Source of the DNA: Chrysogorgia sp. JL179-B06
Taxonomy: Eukaryota; Cnidaria; Anthozoa; Scleralcyonacea; Chrysogorgiidae
NCBI GenBank assembly: GCA_035772405.1
Contig: JAYKKM010000009.1
Span: 660,001 to 724,000 of the forward strand
Length of the DNA: 64,000 nucleotides
Direction: 5' to 3'
The position numbers were made by a program, and so were the translations under genes. Positions 11,791 to 24,900 of this stretch are shown piece after piece (positions within the stretch are counted from its first letter, which is position 1; the number at the start of each line of letters is the position of its first letter). The notes beneath the pieces are model-generated. The model searched no databases. It was not told where the DNA came from and was given only the letters and a program-made list of their open reading frames with translations.

Positions 11791-13415
11791 ATCTCCATTT
11801 CTGGTAGTGTGCGCCTGCTGGCTGTCATGAGTGATGGGATAGTATGACTCGATAGGGAGAAAAATTATAGTTAAAAGCATTGTTATATGCTTTTGCAAGA
11901 ACAGCCTTAGATGGATCCTCTTTTGTCAAATAATCAACAACAGCAGATAAGCACATTGAAAAACAATTTCCCTTACAGAGCATTTAAAAATAATTCAATG
12001 CTTGTAAAGCACCGAAGATGTGCACCTAGGATCTCGCTACCAATTAAGGCAACAGAACAGGCATTGTATAGACAATTCCCATCTCCCAAAATTCTAAAGT
12101 AGTAGAATTAAGCAAAATGCATGACTACTGTATAGGCCTAGCCAATGTTCACACAATTAAGACATCCATATAATAGTCTGATTCATTGGCTAAGCAAAGC
12201 TAGCAGTGTTGCACAAAACTGTTTAGATGAAGCCAAGTTACCAGCAACACAACATCTGGATTTCATATAGTTATGGTATATACTGTATGAACTGAAATAC
12301 CGTAAACTATGCTAATGCATGAATTATTGGTAGAATCCTTTCCTGGCTTGCCAAGCTATCAGTTCTGCCTGTTATCAGCCTTGATAAACCAATTATGTCA
12401 TCTTTTGGGTGAAAACCAATTAAATAAATTTTAAAGGGTAATATTCAATAGTTAATTGGCCATTTACAGTATTACCTGTGCATATGATGAGTTTTATTAT
12501 TTAAGAAACTTCCAGCATTGCAATAGATAACATGCAATGCGATGTTTTACTTTATATTGTGGAGGCGAGTTGCTCGGCTAAGCAAGTTATCCAGAAAAAG
12601 TGGGATCCTGGCCACTATAAGAACTTATAAGTACTGTTTTCTTTTCATTGCCCTTCCTACATTGGGCAGGTGAGATGGCAATCATTCCATATAAACATAT
12701 TTTGCCGACAATAAAGTCACTGATCAATTTGAGAGATTTATTAACAAAGTCAAAGATGTGCCATAAACTGTATCAAATGGCAATATTAATTTTGGTGGGG
12801 CTAGTGTTGCTTGTCAGGGAACGGGTTCTCAGCCAACATGATTCAGATACATTGTAGTACAAACAACCATTAAAATATATATATACTAATACTATTGCTA
12901 ATAAATTCAGTAGAGCATCCACTCACTACAGTACATGTAGATAAGAATGAAACATCACAGCAAGTCATGCAATTTAAACCAAACACAAAGAGGCAATGCA
13001 ATTGCATATATTTTGGAATTAGGATATGGTACTAATGTAGTTGTTTAAATAAATATTCACACTGGATAATAAATATTCACGCAGCGCGAATTTGCTGGCT
13101 TTGCGGGAATTGCAGCTTTGAAAAATGGCACAAAGTAATTCGAACATCTGGTTGCTCACATTTTCTTTTTAATTCTCCCGGAAGATATTGCTCGCACATC
13201 AACTCGTCTTTCTTTTCCTCCGAATTGCAAAATGGCTTCCATTCAGTGCACTACATAACATCACTCAAGATTGAGACGCATTACGCAATGTGTTTCAAAC
13301 TGTTTCATAAGCTTGTGTTTTGATTGGTTAGAGCCCCAGTTAATTGGCCCAACTGTTTCAAAAATGCTATATATAGCCTATTTTGCAGTCTGTATACGTA
13401 CTTCTGGGTGATCTG

Positions 13416-13488
13416 ATCAGAGGTAGCCTGTGTACAGCCTGAATATACACCTGTAAGTATATTCAGGCTGTATACAGGCTAATCTAAT
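13416..13488. repeat. Long hairpin
   Basis: TAGCCTGTGTACAGCCTGAA... is followed after a loop of about 10 bases by its near-perfect inverted copy ending ...GCTGTATACAGGCTA. It directly abuts the next inverted-repeat element. Confidence 0.7.
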
Positions 13489-13493
13489 CAGAT

Positions 13494-13708
13494 AACCTTT
13501 CATGTTACTCCATCACCAATATAAACATCACCGGATAACATCAAGGGAATCGAGGTGGGAGGGTTAGGAAACTTAAGGCGGGGGTTAGGGTTAGAAAACT
13601 CATTAGGTGGAGGGTTAGGGTTAGGATCTAAGTTGTTTTGGGGTTAACGGTTATTTCATGACGATTATATACCTCGATTCATTCGGTGATGGAGTAACAT
13701 GAAAGGTT
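13494..13708. mobile_element. MITE with 24-bp terminal inverted repeats
   Basis: The ends AACCTTTCATGTTACTCC...(ATCACC) and GGTGAT...GGAGTAACATGAAAGGTT are perfect inverted repeats. The interior of about 170 bp contains GGGTTAGGGTTAG runs. It has no coding capacity. Confidence 0.75.
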
Positions 13709-13870
13709 AACCGGCTAATCAGAGGCTGAACTTCTATGTTTCTTGAACTCTTCCGAAGACAAAATCAATGTGTTTCGAAAATAGATGGCAGTAGAAATTT
13801 AAGATATTAAAAATATCTGACTGTTGCATTTGAAACAGTTGCAACAGTCTGGATCCGCCCCTGCTACACC

Positions 13871-14942
13871 AGATGCAGTTGTTAAAGGAACACTAGGATT
13901 TTTACACATGGGTATGCACTGCATTCTGGACAGTCTAGGACTTCGAGAGTTATAGGCAAGACCAAACGTTTAAACGACTTTGTTACGCTAAAATACATGG
14001 CTTGAATATTTACACATGTATACATATTTACAATGTTAACCGTATTACTAGTATATCTGAGCACCACTGTAATTCAGCAATTTGCTGCGAATGTTGGTAA
14101 TTAAACATATATTATTATTATTATTATTATTTACTTGTTGATTAAAATATTAAATAATATCTTAAACGTTCTCCACAGTCAGGATAGAACAAAGTAATAT
14201 TTCTATTTGTGACAGAAGAGAGAACGAGAATAGAAAGAAAGCTACAGTAGCTAGCCCATTTTTTATCCTCAGAATTAGAAATGGCTTCCAATTCCTCTCC
14301 CGATGTACCAAAATCCAAACTTTTGAACAAAACGGACAAAGGAAAAAGTTTGTTTACACTAGTACATACCTTCAGTTCTCCTTACAATACAATACAATAC
14401 AATACAATACAATACAATACAATACAATACAATACAATACAATACAATACAATACAATACAATACAATATATTGTATTGTAAGGAAAAGGTATGTGAAGC
14501 TCCTTGTGCTTTGCATATATGGAATTAAATGACAGATGATTATAATAAAAATTGGAATTTAAAAAAAGATCAATGGATACCATAACCCTCAGATTTTCAA
14601 AAAGAGAATTATCTCCTACCATTGCTATATAAAAGGACACAGAGCTACATAAACAATTTCCAAATGCATCAGATCTAAAATATTAAGATATTAAAACAAG
14701 TCATCAGAAATAAAACAGACACTAGAAATCAGTGAAGATATATGTATTAAAATACGGTGTTATAATAAATCTGTGTTCTATGAGAAATAATATATAAACA
14801 ATCCATTCAATAAATTGTACTGTGTATCTTGGTTTTCCGCTTATGGCATACAGACACTACCAAATGATTAAACGAAGCCTTAAATTAATAGTCATAACGT
14901 TTACTGTCAGAGCTTGTCTTCGACACACTTCGCTGGTTCTAG
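13871..14942. repeat. Dispersed repeat R2, copy 1
   Basis: The segment from CAGATGCAGTTGTTAAA to CGACACACTTCGCTGG is repeated at 48611-49314 in the same orientation with high similarity. Relative to that copy it has an insertion at about 13888-14130 and an expanded ACAAT array. The repeat lacks coding capacity and obvious inverted termini. Confidence 0.75.
14381..14484. repeat. ACAAT microsatellite inside a hairpin
   Basis: Roughly seventeen ACAAT units are bounded by CTTACAATAC on one side and GTATTGTAAG on the other, so the array forms one arm of an inverted repeat. The paralogous site at 48879-48900 has only a short CTCCTTAC...GTAAGGAG hairpin. Confidence 0.85.
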
Positions 14943-15429
14943 TGTATACCCGCCGTGCAGTTTATGATAATTTTGAACGAACATCAATAGGAAAGTAAAA
15001 TGATCACCAAAGACAGATAAAAATATGTAATACGCTTTCCTTTAATAGAGTGATAGATGGCTTGCTTCTTTGCTCTTCCTTCGCATGTTAACAGTACAGT
15101 TGGCGCTTTGTTGATAACGGATCACTTCTGCAATTCCTAGCTATCTTGTCTTAGAAAGTGGTAGTCACAAAAAACCCAAGATCTTGGGATAATGGCATAA
15201 AATCCCAAGATTGGCAATGGTAACACTGAATTTCACTTCTGCTGACCCCCCACGAACAACGCGATCACTTCTCGAATACCTAGCGAATCTTGTCGACATA
15301 TGACGATAGCTGTCGAGTATGACGTATTGAGGACCAAGACAAGCACTCAAACACTCCAAGAACACGCCGACTATGTGGCTCCTGCTGACGCGGTAGTCAC
15401 AAAAAGCAAATCGTGTCTCCGAAGACGAA

Positions 15430-18400
15430 AGTTGTTTGGTGATTGAGATAATCTCGTTTACACCACCATCCGAGCCTAGACAGCCAAAAGAATCAACCTC
15501 AAATTTGTTGCTCAGTGGCAGTGCTCTAAGCGTTACAAGTACTGATGATGGTCACAACTCTCCCTCTGCATCGTTCAGCAACAGCACAAATGAAGATTCA
15601 CAAAAAGATACGAAAACAACAAAGCACTGGATATCAAGCTATTCAAACTCAGCTACATATTTATGTAGTCCGAGTTCATGGAAAGTGTGAGGTGTCAAAA
15701 TTTACACACACACAGATAGAAGCCGTGAAAGGCATAGAGAATAAAAGGAGAATTTTTTGGAATTATGTGGCCAGAGAATTGTGGAATTATGTGGCCAGAG
15801 AGATTACAAGATCTAACAAAATCATAGGGAAAATCATCAACGAAAAATGGAGAAAACAGCAGGCTAACTAAAGGGACAAATGTCACATGCAGAACATTAA
15901 AGTTGGGAACTATTGGGAAAAATGCCCAACGAATTCGTAACAACCAGGAAGAGCTGAATAAAATTAAATTTTAAGATGGAAGACTAGCACATTGACATTG
16001 CTACTGTTGTTGCATATGGAAACGCCAACGATGTAGAAGGTGCGCCATAAAATATAGTTCAGTACCAAGATGAAATTCAAAACGACGTAAATTTAGCAGA
16101 AGATACAGACGAGAATAACGTTTCTTTTGACAAGAACACTAAATTGACAATGAAACACAATGACTGTCGAATTTAACCTATCCGCAACTTTCGAAGTCTT
16201 GGTACAGAAACGTATCAAAATAGATTGCAATGACACATGTAACGACACCGAGACATCAAATAAAATAAAAGAGGATATGGTAGGTAGCCAAAAAAAGCAT
16301 AAGAACAGCATGCAAATAATCGACAAAACAAGCTCGTTATCGTTTGCAAGTCTATCCCATAAATGGTACATTTTGAAAATGGCAAAGGAGAAGTTATGTT
16401 TTCCAAAGATGTCAATAAAATAGTTTTAGAGGCAAAATGTACACCAAATGCCAGAAAAAGATCCATAAACTGACCAATCGTGCTGTTCTACGTCATCCTC
16501 CAGTATCAATTTACCATTCGATGCAGGTTCAAAGTAAGTAACCATTAAGACTGCAGTCGACAATATCCCCTTGAAATTCATATCAAAGAAATGGTACAAG
16601 AGAAGTGTACTTTCTCTCAATAATTGCAGTCGGAAGAAGCAGTTGGTGGCTAGTGGGACTATTGATGACAATATTCAGGCACTCGAACATGAATAAAAAT
16701 CTTGTTACAGGCGCAACAAAACATGACGAAAAAAACACAATGATAAAAGTTGGAAATTATATCTTGGGAAAAGCCCTTTTATAGACTAAACAACTGCTCA
16801 GAGAAAGAAAAACGAATTTAATTTGCAATATGAAACAAAAAGAAGAAAGATGCTAGCTGATATTTTTCCTAAACTGAAATTTGTTATGGAGGAAATTTTT
16901 ATCCAAGAAAGTACTGGGATGCTACATGGTGGGATTGAAAGTCATCCAAGGCTTACCACAGACATTCTATACAAAGCAGGCGACAACACACTATTTATGC
17001 AACAGGCACGAGATATCCTACTGAAGGTTGCTCTTTGGGATTTGGAGTAACCCTGAAGTCATGTAGTAATTACACAGTCATACAAGGAGAACACCTATTC
17101 CACCAAACGTCACACCATGCTGGGAAAGGTGTTCATGCAAGAATATCGCTGAAGAGTCCACCCAGAATCGGTGTTTCAAAACATGTGGTAAACTTACATT
17201 GGACGACTAAGAATGTCAACCTTCTGCTGGAAAAATGGAAACATGTGCTGATGATTAATATCATTGATTCCGAAGATGTAACTAGGGATCCCAAGGATAG
17301 TGTAAAGTTTCAAGACACACGATAAGCAATTTATGGATAAAAATCTATTTATGGATACATCTGCACAGAAGAAATAAAGACCATCAAAATGTGCAGCAGT
17401 GCTTGTCCACATTGCTTTTAATGAGCACGAAACCACCTTCTGTGCCATGAATGAAATACTTTATCTTCTAACCAGACACGCATTGGACAACATTTTTAGG
17501 AAAACTAAAATCTGTGCTACTGCTGAATTAGTGTGTAGGTCTAATGTACATACCCAAAATCTTATCCTGGCATTACCAATAATTTATTGTCGACATTGGC
17601 CATGGCGAAGATCCTGATAGCCCATTGACTGAGAGATGTGCATGGCGAGGTTGTTGCAACTGCTGGGACTTACTCAAGTTAGTCACAAATCATTTGCTGA
17701 ATACCACAGTAAAAGGAATTTTGTAGAAAGTGCACGCCGTTTAAAGTATGTCTTTATCGTGACATGGTCCCTTTAATAGTAAACAAACCCACTCTGCCAT
17801 AGCAATTGGAAGTATGGAGCATTTAGAGAATATGGAGCAAATGGCGTTTAAAGACTGCTTACTCTCAAGCCCGTTTTGCCGGAAGGTTTCTGCAATGTTT
17901 CAGAGGCATCAGCGAGAATGGCGTATTTGACTATGAAGTTAGACTAAAATAATTCTTAAGTGTTTCAGAAGAAAAGAAGAATGTGGAAGGACATACAGTC
18001 CACAAACTAGCTGCAACCATATTTTGAGGCATTTGTATGTGGCAGAGGACTTTGAAGGGCAGTACATCACTGACTATAATTTAATTATGAACATGGGGGA
18101 AAGAAGGTCTGCATGGAAGGACAAGTACTCTATGGGAACGAGACGGACAAGAATATTGAGCTCCAACCTATCCCAGATTATGTAAACATGGTATAAAACT
18201 AATGGGGAGCTTCGCACTACCTTTCATTTGAGAAGACAACCAAACTGTATGAGGAGATGGAAATTGAGACACCAGCACTATTTCTACCATCACGAATTCT
18301 GGACTCCTTTTTCAAGAAAAATAACCCACCAGACGATATACTGTTTTGTATATCAACCCTTCTTTGGATTCCCATTGTGGATGTTAAAAAATATTTCCAT

Positions 18401-18667
18401 ACGAAAACTGAGAAAATGGGAAAATATTACAACAGCGATTTGGGAAGAGAAACTTGGCGAACTCATAAACTGTACGGAAAGTCAGTCGCAGAGTTACAAC
18501 AGCAACAATGTACAACAAATGGTGTGTATTCTATAGGCCAAAAACACGAACTTGTTAAAAGATTAGCTTTGGCGAGTGGTGAAACAGTAAAGGACAAGTT
18601 CCAGCCCTCGTTTAACGGCAAATTATACTCGCTACCCAAATCCATCACTACACTTAAACATAATTGA
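15430..18667 (+). pseudogene. Decayed coding relic, transposase-like, unnamed family
   Basis: Successive plus-strand fragments in changing frames look like one ancestral protein. They are QTEIEAV-type helical sequence near 15.7 kb, KLKFVMEEIFIQE...LFMQQARDILLKVALWDL (16.82-17.05 kb), HHAGKGVHARISLKSPPRIGV (~17.13 kb), NLHWTTKNVNLLLEK, NEHETTFCAMNEILYLLT (~17.42 kb), SFAEYHSKRNFVE (~17.69 kb), and a last open segment at 18257-18667 ending in a SAP-like helix pair (KSVAELQQQ...KHELVKRLAL). The YHSKRNFVE block resembles the glutamate region of DDE nucleases. That is inference from general appearance. Many stops and frameshifts are present, so I treat it as dead. Confidence 0.4.
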
Positions 18668-19625
18668 GGTCTCGTGCAGTTTCTTACGTTGGCAAGAAAG
18701 ATAAACTAGTTTTGTGGCTTTACCTTTTAATACATAGACGTTCACACTTGGTATTCTGTCAGCAAGAAAAATAACTGGAATGATGCATACAAACAGCCAA
18801 GAGCATTATATCTATTCTATACAAATTAAGGAATCCCTGTTAGAATACAATGAATTACGGAGAAGTCACACACATATCCAGATTCCTGTTCACATAAAGA
18901 GTATCATTGATCTGCATGATTTGTTTAAATCACTAAAATCACATATTTACTAGAACAGATGATGTCGGAACTACTGATAATGCAGAAACATCAAATGAGC
19001 GAGAGTTTGATGAGTACCATAGTTATCGAGGTTAGGACACAGCGTCAAGAGTCGAAATTGGAGACAGGCTGGAAGGCAAGATGGTATAATGGCAAGGTTC
19101 AGGAAAGTGATTTAACATTGGATGGAAATCACGGTTGTTTATTTGTCAGAACCTGAATGAATTTATAAAGTTGAAGTTACTCTGCTGCTAGGCCATGGAA
19201 AACTAGTATTAGGCCAAATAATAAAATTGTGTGGTTCCGGTTACAACTTGAAAAAAAAATAAGAGTAGGTAGTCGGCTTTTTTTTCTTCCCTCCCTATTT
19301 AGGCCAGCCTGGAAACAAAGTTGTTATATATTATAGGCGATTTCGAAACTAAAAATGAAACCTGTGTTCTTGACAGTTATAAATGTTATTGAAGTCCTTT
19401 GAATGGTCTATCAAATACGTAATACTGTATACATGTAAAGGTTTAATTCTGGTTACAGACTCTTGGCTTGTGTCGGGTTTTTCACTGCATAAAAAATTAA
19501 TAGAGTTCAGAAAAAAAATGCTAACCAAGTTGCCAATGAAAGTTCCAACTGAAGATCAATTTGTGTTTGTCGCATTCGGCCCAAGTTTTCACAACAAATG
19601 AAGCCTAAAATAAGGCTATCACTTT
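18668..19625. other. No recognisable gene
   Basis: AT-rich DNA with homopolymer tracts and an isolated, motif-free open frame at 18959-19156. Nothing further can be supported. Confidence 0.5.
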
Positions 19626-19629
19626 CTAA

Positions 19630-20050
19630 TTTGTTTCCTTATTACTGGTAATAAGGTAATACGCAGCAACAGGATTGAACAAGACTCCAAGATACCATGA
19701 CTGTATATACATATGTGTAGGTTGTATGTCTACACAGTGGTTATTACCTTATTACTCCATTATCAATAAGGTAGTCACTGACACTATACAGTCATATGGT
19801 ATAACAGGGCAATATAGCAATAGTAATGGTAATGGAGTAATAAGGTAATAGTCACTGTGTAGACTTACAAACTATCGATGAGTGTATATACAGTCATATG
19901 GTATAACAAGGCAATATAGCAATAGTGTAATGGTAATGGAGTAATAAGGTAATAACCACTGTGCAGACTCACAAATTGTCGATGAGTATATACAGTCATA
20001 TGGTATAACAGGGCAATATAGCAATTATAGTATCAGTATCAGAGTGATGG
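19630..20050. repeat. Tandem plus inverted repeat, about 103-bp period
   Basis: The unit GTCATATGGTATAACA(G/A)GGC... starts at about 19790, 19892 and 19995, the last copy being partial. Upstream, at about 19700-19780, the same unit appears inverted (TGACTGTATATACAT...CACAGTGGTTATTACC). The whole region can fold into a long hairpin. Direct and inverted copies together suggest template switching or a foldback element. Confidence 0.75.
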
Positions 20051-20827
20051 TCGAGTAATAATGTAATAATATAGACTTAGAATGAACATGAGTTAGTGCA
20101 TGTATATATCATATTAATTATATAAGACAATGATTTAGGTAGAATAGATATAAAACCCATCCAGATGGCTATATAATCCGTCTGGTGGTAGTGACATACC
20201 AATCACATAATGCTGGAATCAAATAAAAAAAAGGCTTTTAGGACAAAAGCTATGCCTATGTTCTTGTATGTTTATATGAAAAAGTGTATCGAAGAAGGAA
20301 CAGAATTTAGCATAGTTTTAAGTTCTGACACATCATCAAAACGCTATAATTACATGTTCAGTATAATCAGTGAAATCACGATACAATTATACAGTTGACA
20401 ATATTAGCAATAGAGATCATGCATGTATTTGAAGGCCTACGACTTCCGCTTAAGACAATCACTTCTCTGTTTCGAAATATATACTCTAAATTCTTGTAAA
20501 AAATTAGTTTTGTGATGTTAGAAAATACCAAAGTTTTCCAATAATGTAAAATTAATTAGTTATTTTATTTAATAATAAAAAAGTTATTGTCAAAAATAAA
20601 GCCAAACGCATCGCTCTTAGAGTGTTAGTTGGCCATATTGACCACGAAGAAGCGAGTATTGATCACAACAATGTGTTGTAGTCTTACGTCTTAATGCGCA
20701 CCCGACTGTAAATGAATTATCTAATATACCCGCTGTCTTAAATCTATTCATTGTTGCTTTCGTGTTGTTGGTGTAAGACTTCTGTTCAGCTGTGCTCGCA
20801 AAAAAAACCTAGCTCGTTTTGATCGAA

Positions 20828-21203
20828 ATGAGTCAAATGACTACACCCTCACCAAAGAAATCGCTGTCTGTTTGTGGTGACAGCACTGGCCGTCGTACCC
20901 TGCACGTCAAAATAATCCAAAGGAAATATAAATTTGTGTATTTTGGGCACAGCTTGCTCCGATACAGTGGCTTTCTCCTGGACGTCGAGCGTATCGACGA
21001 AGTGAGAATGTAAGTATTCTCTATTTTGGTGTATTCTTGATTAATTGTTAAATATTCCACTGACTGCAGTATTTTCGTGAATGTAATGTATGTAATGATT
21101 TTACAACAGGGAGTGCTACGTAACATGCGATGAAATGAATGTTGCGAAGCAATTTAGAAACGCGATCAACAGAAGCTTTGCATGTAAATGTGGCGTTCTT
21201 TAG
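20828..21203 (+). CDS. Small two-exon gene, unknown function (91 aa)
   Basis: Exon 1 is 20828-21009 and exon 2 is 21110-21203, with a 100-bp intron (GTAAGT...ACAG). The phase matches exactly: exon 1 ends with two bases of a codon and exon 2 supplies the third, and the frame then runs to a TAG at 21201-21203. The predicted protein is basic and Ser/Thr-rich at its start (MSQMTTPSPKKSLSVCGDS), has a hydrophobic/aromatic middle (KYKFVYFGHSLLRYSGFLLD) and ends FACKCGVL. The last four residues fit a CaaX-type prenylation box, though on so short a protein this may be chance. I do not recognise the family. It could be the 5' part of a longer gene or a transposon accessory gene. It is the only compact gene here without visible damage and without a repeat framework around it. 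Confidence 0.45.
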
Positions 21204-21872
21204 TGATAACCAACATCAGTGATAACCAACTTTGCACTTTGCTGATGCAAGCTACAGAAGAGTTTTGAACGAGTGGTAAACCAAAAAAGCTGCGGTTATA
21301 ATTGGATGGCAGAACGATAACGTGGACATGGTAACCTATGTTCTAAACGAAAACGTCCATGTATAACTTTAAACATTGGTTCTTTTATACTAGTAATGTA
21401 GAACTAAGAAAATGAAAAGAATATATAAAATGCTGTTAGACCAAAACATGCGGCTTCGTGTTTTCACTTTTCTGTTTGGACAGTGATCCGTATAACGGGT
21501 TTACTTATTTTCATGTTGTGGATTAAACACTGTAATACACCGGTTACATAGGCCACAACTCACAAACTGCTGGTATCTTCGCTCTTCTCATCGTTGACCA
21601 TAGCGAACGGCTTGAGCTGAACAACGCTCCCTACACTGTCTGGTAGTTGTTTTCATCACACATTCCACACACAGCCGATTCACGCAATATCAACGTCTCA
21701 CAGATATACACCTATCACATCACTTCCGCATTTAATCTTTAAGAACTCAATACCGTGTAAGCAATATAAAATTACGCTAATTAAGTCTATTCAACAATCC
21801 ATATTTCTAGTTCCACCACTACGCACGAACGAATATTATAATACTGACAATGACACCACGAACCTCCATGGA

Positions 21873-22776
21873 ATGACCGATACTAGGCAGGGCACCACAA
21901 GCCACGAGGAAGTGTTGGGAAATGATAACCTGATCACGGAGGACATCGCAAAACTACTACAAGCAGACATGGACTTTGACATTGACGAACTCGACGATAA
22001 TTTAGAAAAAGAACTACTTTACGATAATCAAGATACTAACACAGACACTAAAACTAACACTGAAAATGATAATCTACTAAATAATAACTCTAACCAAGAT
22101 GATTCATATGACTAATGACCTGCAAGGCTTAACTCAACCCACCCCAGAAGCAACGACCACCTTACACAGCCAAGAGCCTACACAACTCAACCCCACAAAC
22201 ATCAGCAAAATAATAAAAAAATATCCCTATAGAACTATATGCAACCTTCCCAACACACATCGACAAAAACTCAATAAAAATAATTTCACCATTAACAAAC
22301 TAATCTATCACAAGGACAATGGAACCATACCACCAGGCCTCACCCTCAGAAAAGAATGCAGGAAAATCAAACTGCCATCTGACCTCAGTGAGCAATGGGA
22401 TGAAGCGTTAACTAACGCAGCATCCAACGCTCTCCTCGACATTCTGATCGAATTCCACACTCGCAATAAAACTAACATCGAAAAACTAATAGAATCATCG
22501 CAAAACGACATACATCAACAGACTAATAACACAAACATCGCCAATAATATCATTAACGTCACTAACCACATTGGGGATAATTACACTATACGCAAACTCG
22601 TTAAGAAAATCAAGCCTTACAATAACAAACCAACCAACAGCAGCACACATGGCCATACAATACTAACTACATCTTCTCACACCACATCAACTAATCAGTC
22701 TAACCCAACCATTTACCCACACACAAACCTCCACTATACATTCCACAAAAACCCGCACTACGTATTCCAAAAATAA
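21873..22776 (+). pseudogene. PLE N-terminal region
   Basis: Two overlapping frames, 21873-22115 and 22099-22776, carry an acidic N-terminal segment (IAKLLQADMDFDIDELDDNL) and then a basic/helical region (TIPPGLTLRKECRKIKLPSD). The latter precedes the reverse transcriptase in this element class. A stop and a short overlap separate them, so a frameshift is likely. Thr/Asn-rich low-complexity sequence follows to 22776. Confidence 0.5.
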
Positions 22777-22999
22777 CACCAAGAAATCCACACCGTCCAA
22801 GTCTCTTACCAACACCACACCGCACATCAACTCCCATTTCTCATACGACAAGCCCTCCAACACATTTCACCCCCATACCCAACAACCCCAACCAACTTAC
22901 TAACGCCATGTACCAAAATGTTCTCAATCGCACGCACCTCCCCAGTCACTTCAAACACCAGGCACATCAAAACCAACCGAAATAACCACACTAAGCAAA

Positions 23000-24900
23000 T
23001 TCACTAAATCGAGCCTTCGTAAACATCTTCACACCAAACGTAACAACAATAACTTTCGCCATAAAAACAAAAGCCAAATATTCACTGACATTCGAACAAA
23101 ACACATAAATGACAGCATCGTTAACCTCTCAGATACACCACTAACAAACTCCACTACCCAAATACTATCTAAAGGTCTTCAATATGTCACTACACCCAAA
23201 CCCACCAATAACAATATAATCTACAATTCATTCCTGCAATTTCGACGCAAAATGTACTTAGGATACTTATTTAAAGAACATAACAAAACACCTAAACACC
23301 CTTTCAAAACCAAAAGTGAATTCACTCCCCCCCTCCCTGATAACGAAAATCTCATCCAATACATCTCGCTTGTCTACCACGATCTAACAACACAACATAA
23401 CAATAACTGGCCACAACACAGTAACTATTCGAGAGAGAAAATGGCCTCACTTAAAAATATGCAATGACAAAGATTTAATTGTCAAACCAGCAGATAAGGT
23501 TGGCGCCATTGTCATTTGGCCTAAAGATGACTATCTACGCGAAGCCTCAAAACAACTCGAAAACAAATCACATTACCAACAGATCAACAACAACCCGATC
23601 CCTACCACAGTCACACATATTCGGCAATTCCTCCAATCTAAACTCCAAGCAGGACTCATAGACTACACCACTTTCCAATTTCTCCTTCCTCCCACCCCTA
23701 TTAGAACTCCAACACTTTATCTGCTACCAAAAATCCACAAACCCGACATTCCAGGCAGGCCAATCATTTCCGGCTGCGATGGCCCGAATGTCAGGTTATC
23801 GAGATTTGCAGACCATTTTCTCAAACCCCTTGTCAACAACATTCCATCGTTCGTTAAGGACTCTGTATCATTCCTTCAAAGAGTCTTTAAATTTAACAAT
23901 AACCTACCTAACAACATAATACTAATAACCATAGACGTCAAAAGCCTCTACACTAACATCCCCAATGAGGAAGGCATCCTAGCATGTATTAACCGACTAC
24001 ACATGGATAACAACACCGTTGAAGATATTGATTTCATGCAGGAAATACTAACACTCATACTTAACAACAACTATTTCGAATGTAAGAATCAGTACTACCT
24101 TCAAACACATGGCACAGCCATGGGCTCTCCAATGGCACCATCATATGCCAACCTATTCATGGTGAATTTGAAAAACAAATGTTGCAAAATGCCCCCGGTG
24201 GATTAATGCCACTTGAGTGGATTAGGTTCATCGATGACATCTTTGCTATTTGGACCCATGGAATTGACACCCTAATGAGTTCCTTTCACACATTAACAAC
24301 TTCCATCCCACAATAAAATTCGAATATGAACACTCATACCAATCCGTTCACTTCTTGGATACTCAAATTTATCTCAATAACCACAACCAATTCGAATCCG
24401 ACATTTATATTAAACCAACCGATAAATCACTCCTTTTACATCACAACTCGTTCCACCCCAAATCATGCAAAAACAGCATTATATACAGCCAAGCCTTAAG
24501 ATACAGACGTCTTATTACTAACACTGAAACCCTACTACATCGCCTCGAACACTTGCGCATCATACTAATTAATCGTAGATACTCTCAACAAACAATTAAC
24601 CTTGCATTCCATAAAGCCACACAATACACACAACAAGAGTTATATACTCAACACATACTAATTCTGATCCTAACACAGATCAACCCAATGAAACCAAATC
24701 TATTAATATATCTAACTTAACCCTTTCCATACCATTCAACACTAACGCAACACACATAGGATCCATCTTACGTAAAAATTGGCATTTAATAGATAAAGAT
24801 CCAACCCTTAAAATTCTATGGCCAAACACACCACTAATCGCATACCAACGCAACAAAAATCTTAGGGATACATTAGTTCACTCAAAATTTACAAAGGAAT
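23000..24900 (+). pseudogene. PLE reverse transcriptase with frameshifts
   Basis: The motif order is clear: PADKVGAIVIWPKDDY (~23.50 kb), LLPKIHKPDIPGRPIISG (~23.73 kb), motif A ITIDVKSLYTNIP (~23.93 kb), motif B THGTAMGSPMAPSYANLFM (~24.11 kb), motif C FIDDIFAIW (~24.23 kb), HFLDTQIY (~24.36 kb), then the thumb and C-terminal block to about 24.9 kb. The LPKIHK and GTAMG(S)P motifs are diagnostic of Penelope-like RTs. Frame changes occur near 23451 (in an A run), 24166, 24275 and about 24640. The catalytic Asp residues survive, but no full protein can be made. Confidence 0.8.

Larger units (their letters stand above)
10057..13415. other. Non-coding AT-rich stretch with minor repeats
   Basis: No supportable gene. 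It holds a GC-rich island at about 10325-10520, a hAT-like MITE fragment at about 11150-11280, and an AT-rich tandem repeat at 11697-11790. Short open frames here have no recognisable motif and no splice logic. Confidence 0.55.
21540..24900 (+). mobile_element. Penelope-like retroelement (PLE), degenerate
   Basis: The region from about 21.55 to 25.1 kb has markedly few G residues on the plus strand (A- and C-rich), unlike its neighbours, and encodes a Penelope-type reverse transcriptase. The coding region ends in the conserved C-terminal block (THIGSILRKNW...NLRDTLVHSKF). Downstream of it I see no GIY-YIG endonuclease, nor the Cys-rich linker that usually precedes one. It is either an endonuclease-lacking PLE or a 3'-truncated copy. 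Ends are not defined. Confidence 0.7.

Noticed and set aside
13555..13630. Telomeric repeat (GGGTTAGGGTTAG)
   Set aside because: Only short degenerate runs inside a 215-bp MITE; there is no array, so no telomere or interstitial telomere is claimed.
14281..14640. Protein-coding frames over the ACAAT array on both strands
   Set aside because: The pentamer repeat translates without stops in several frames (YNTIQ or CIVLY repeats). This is an artefact of the microsatellite.
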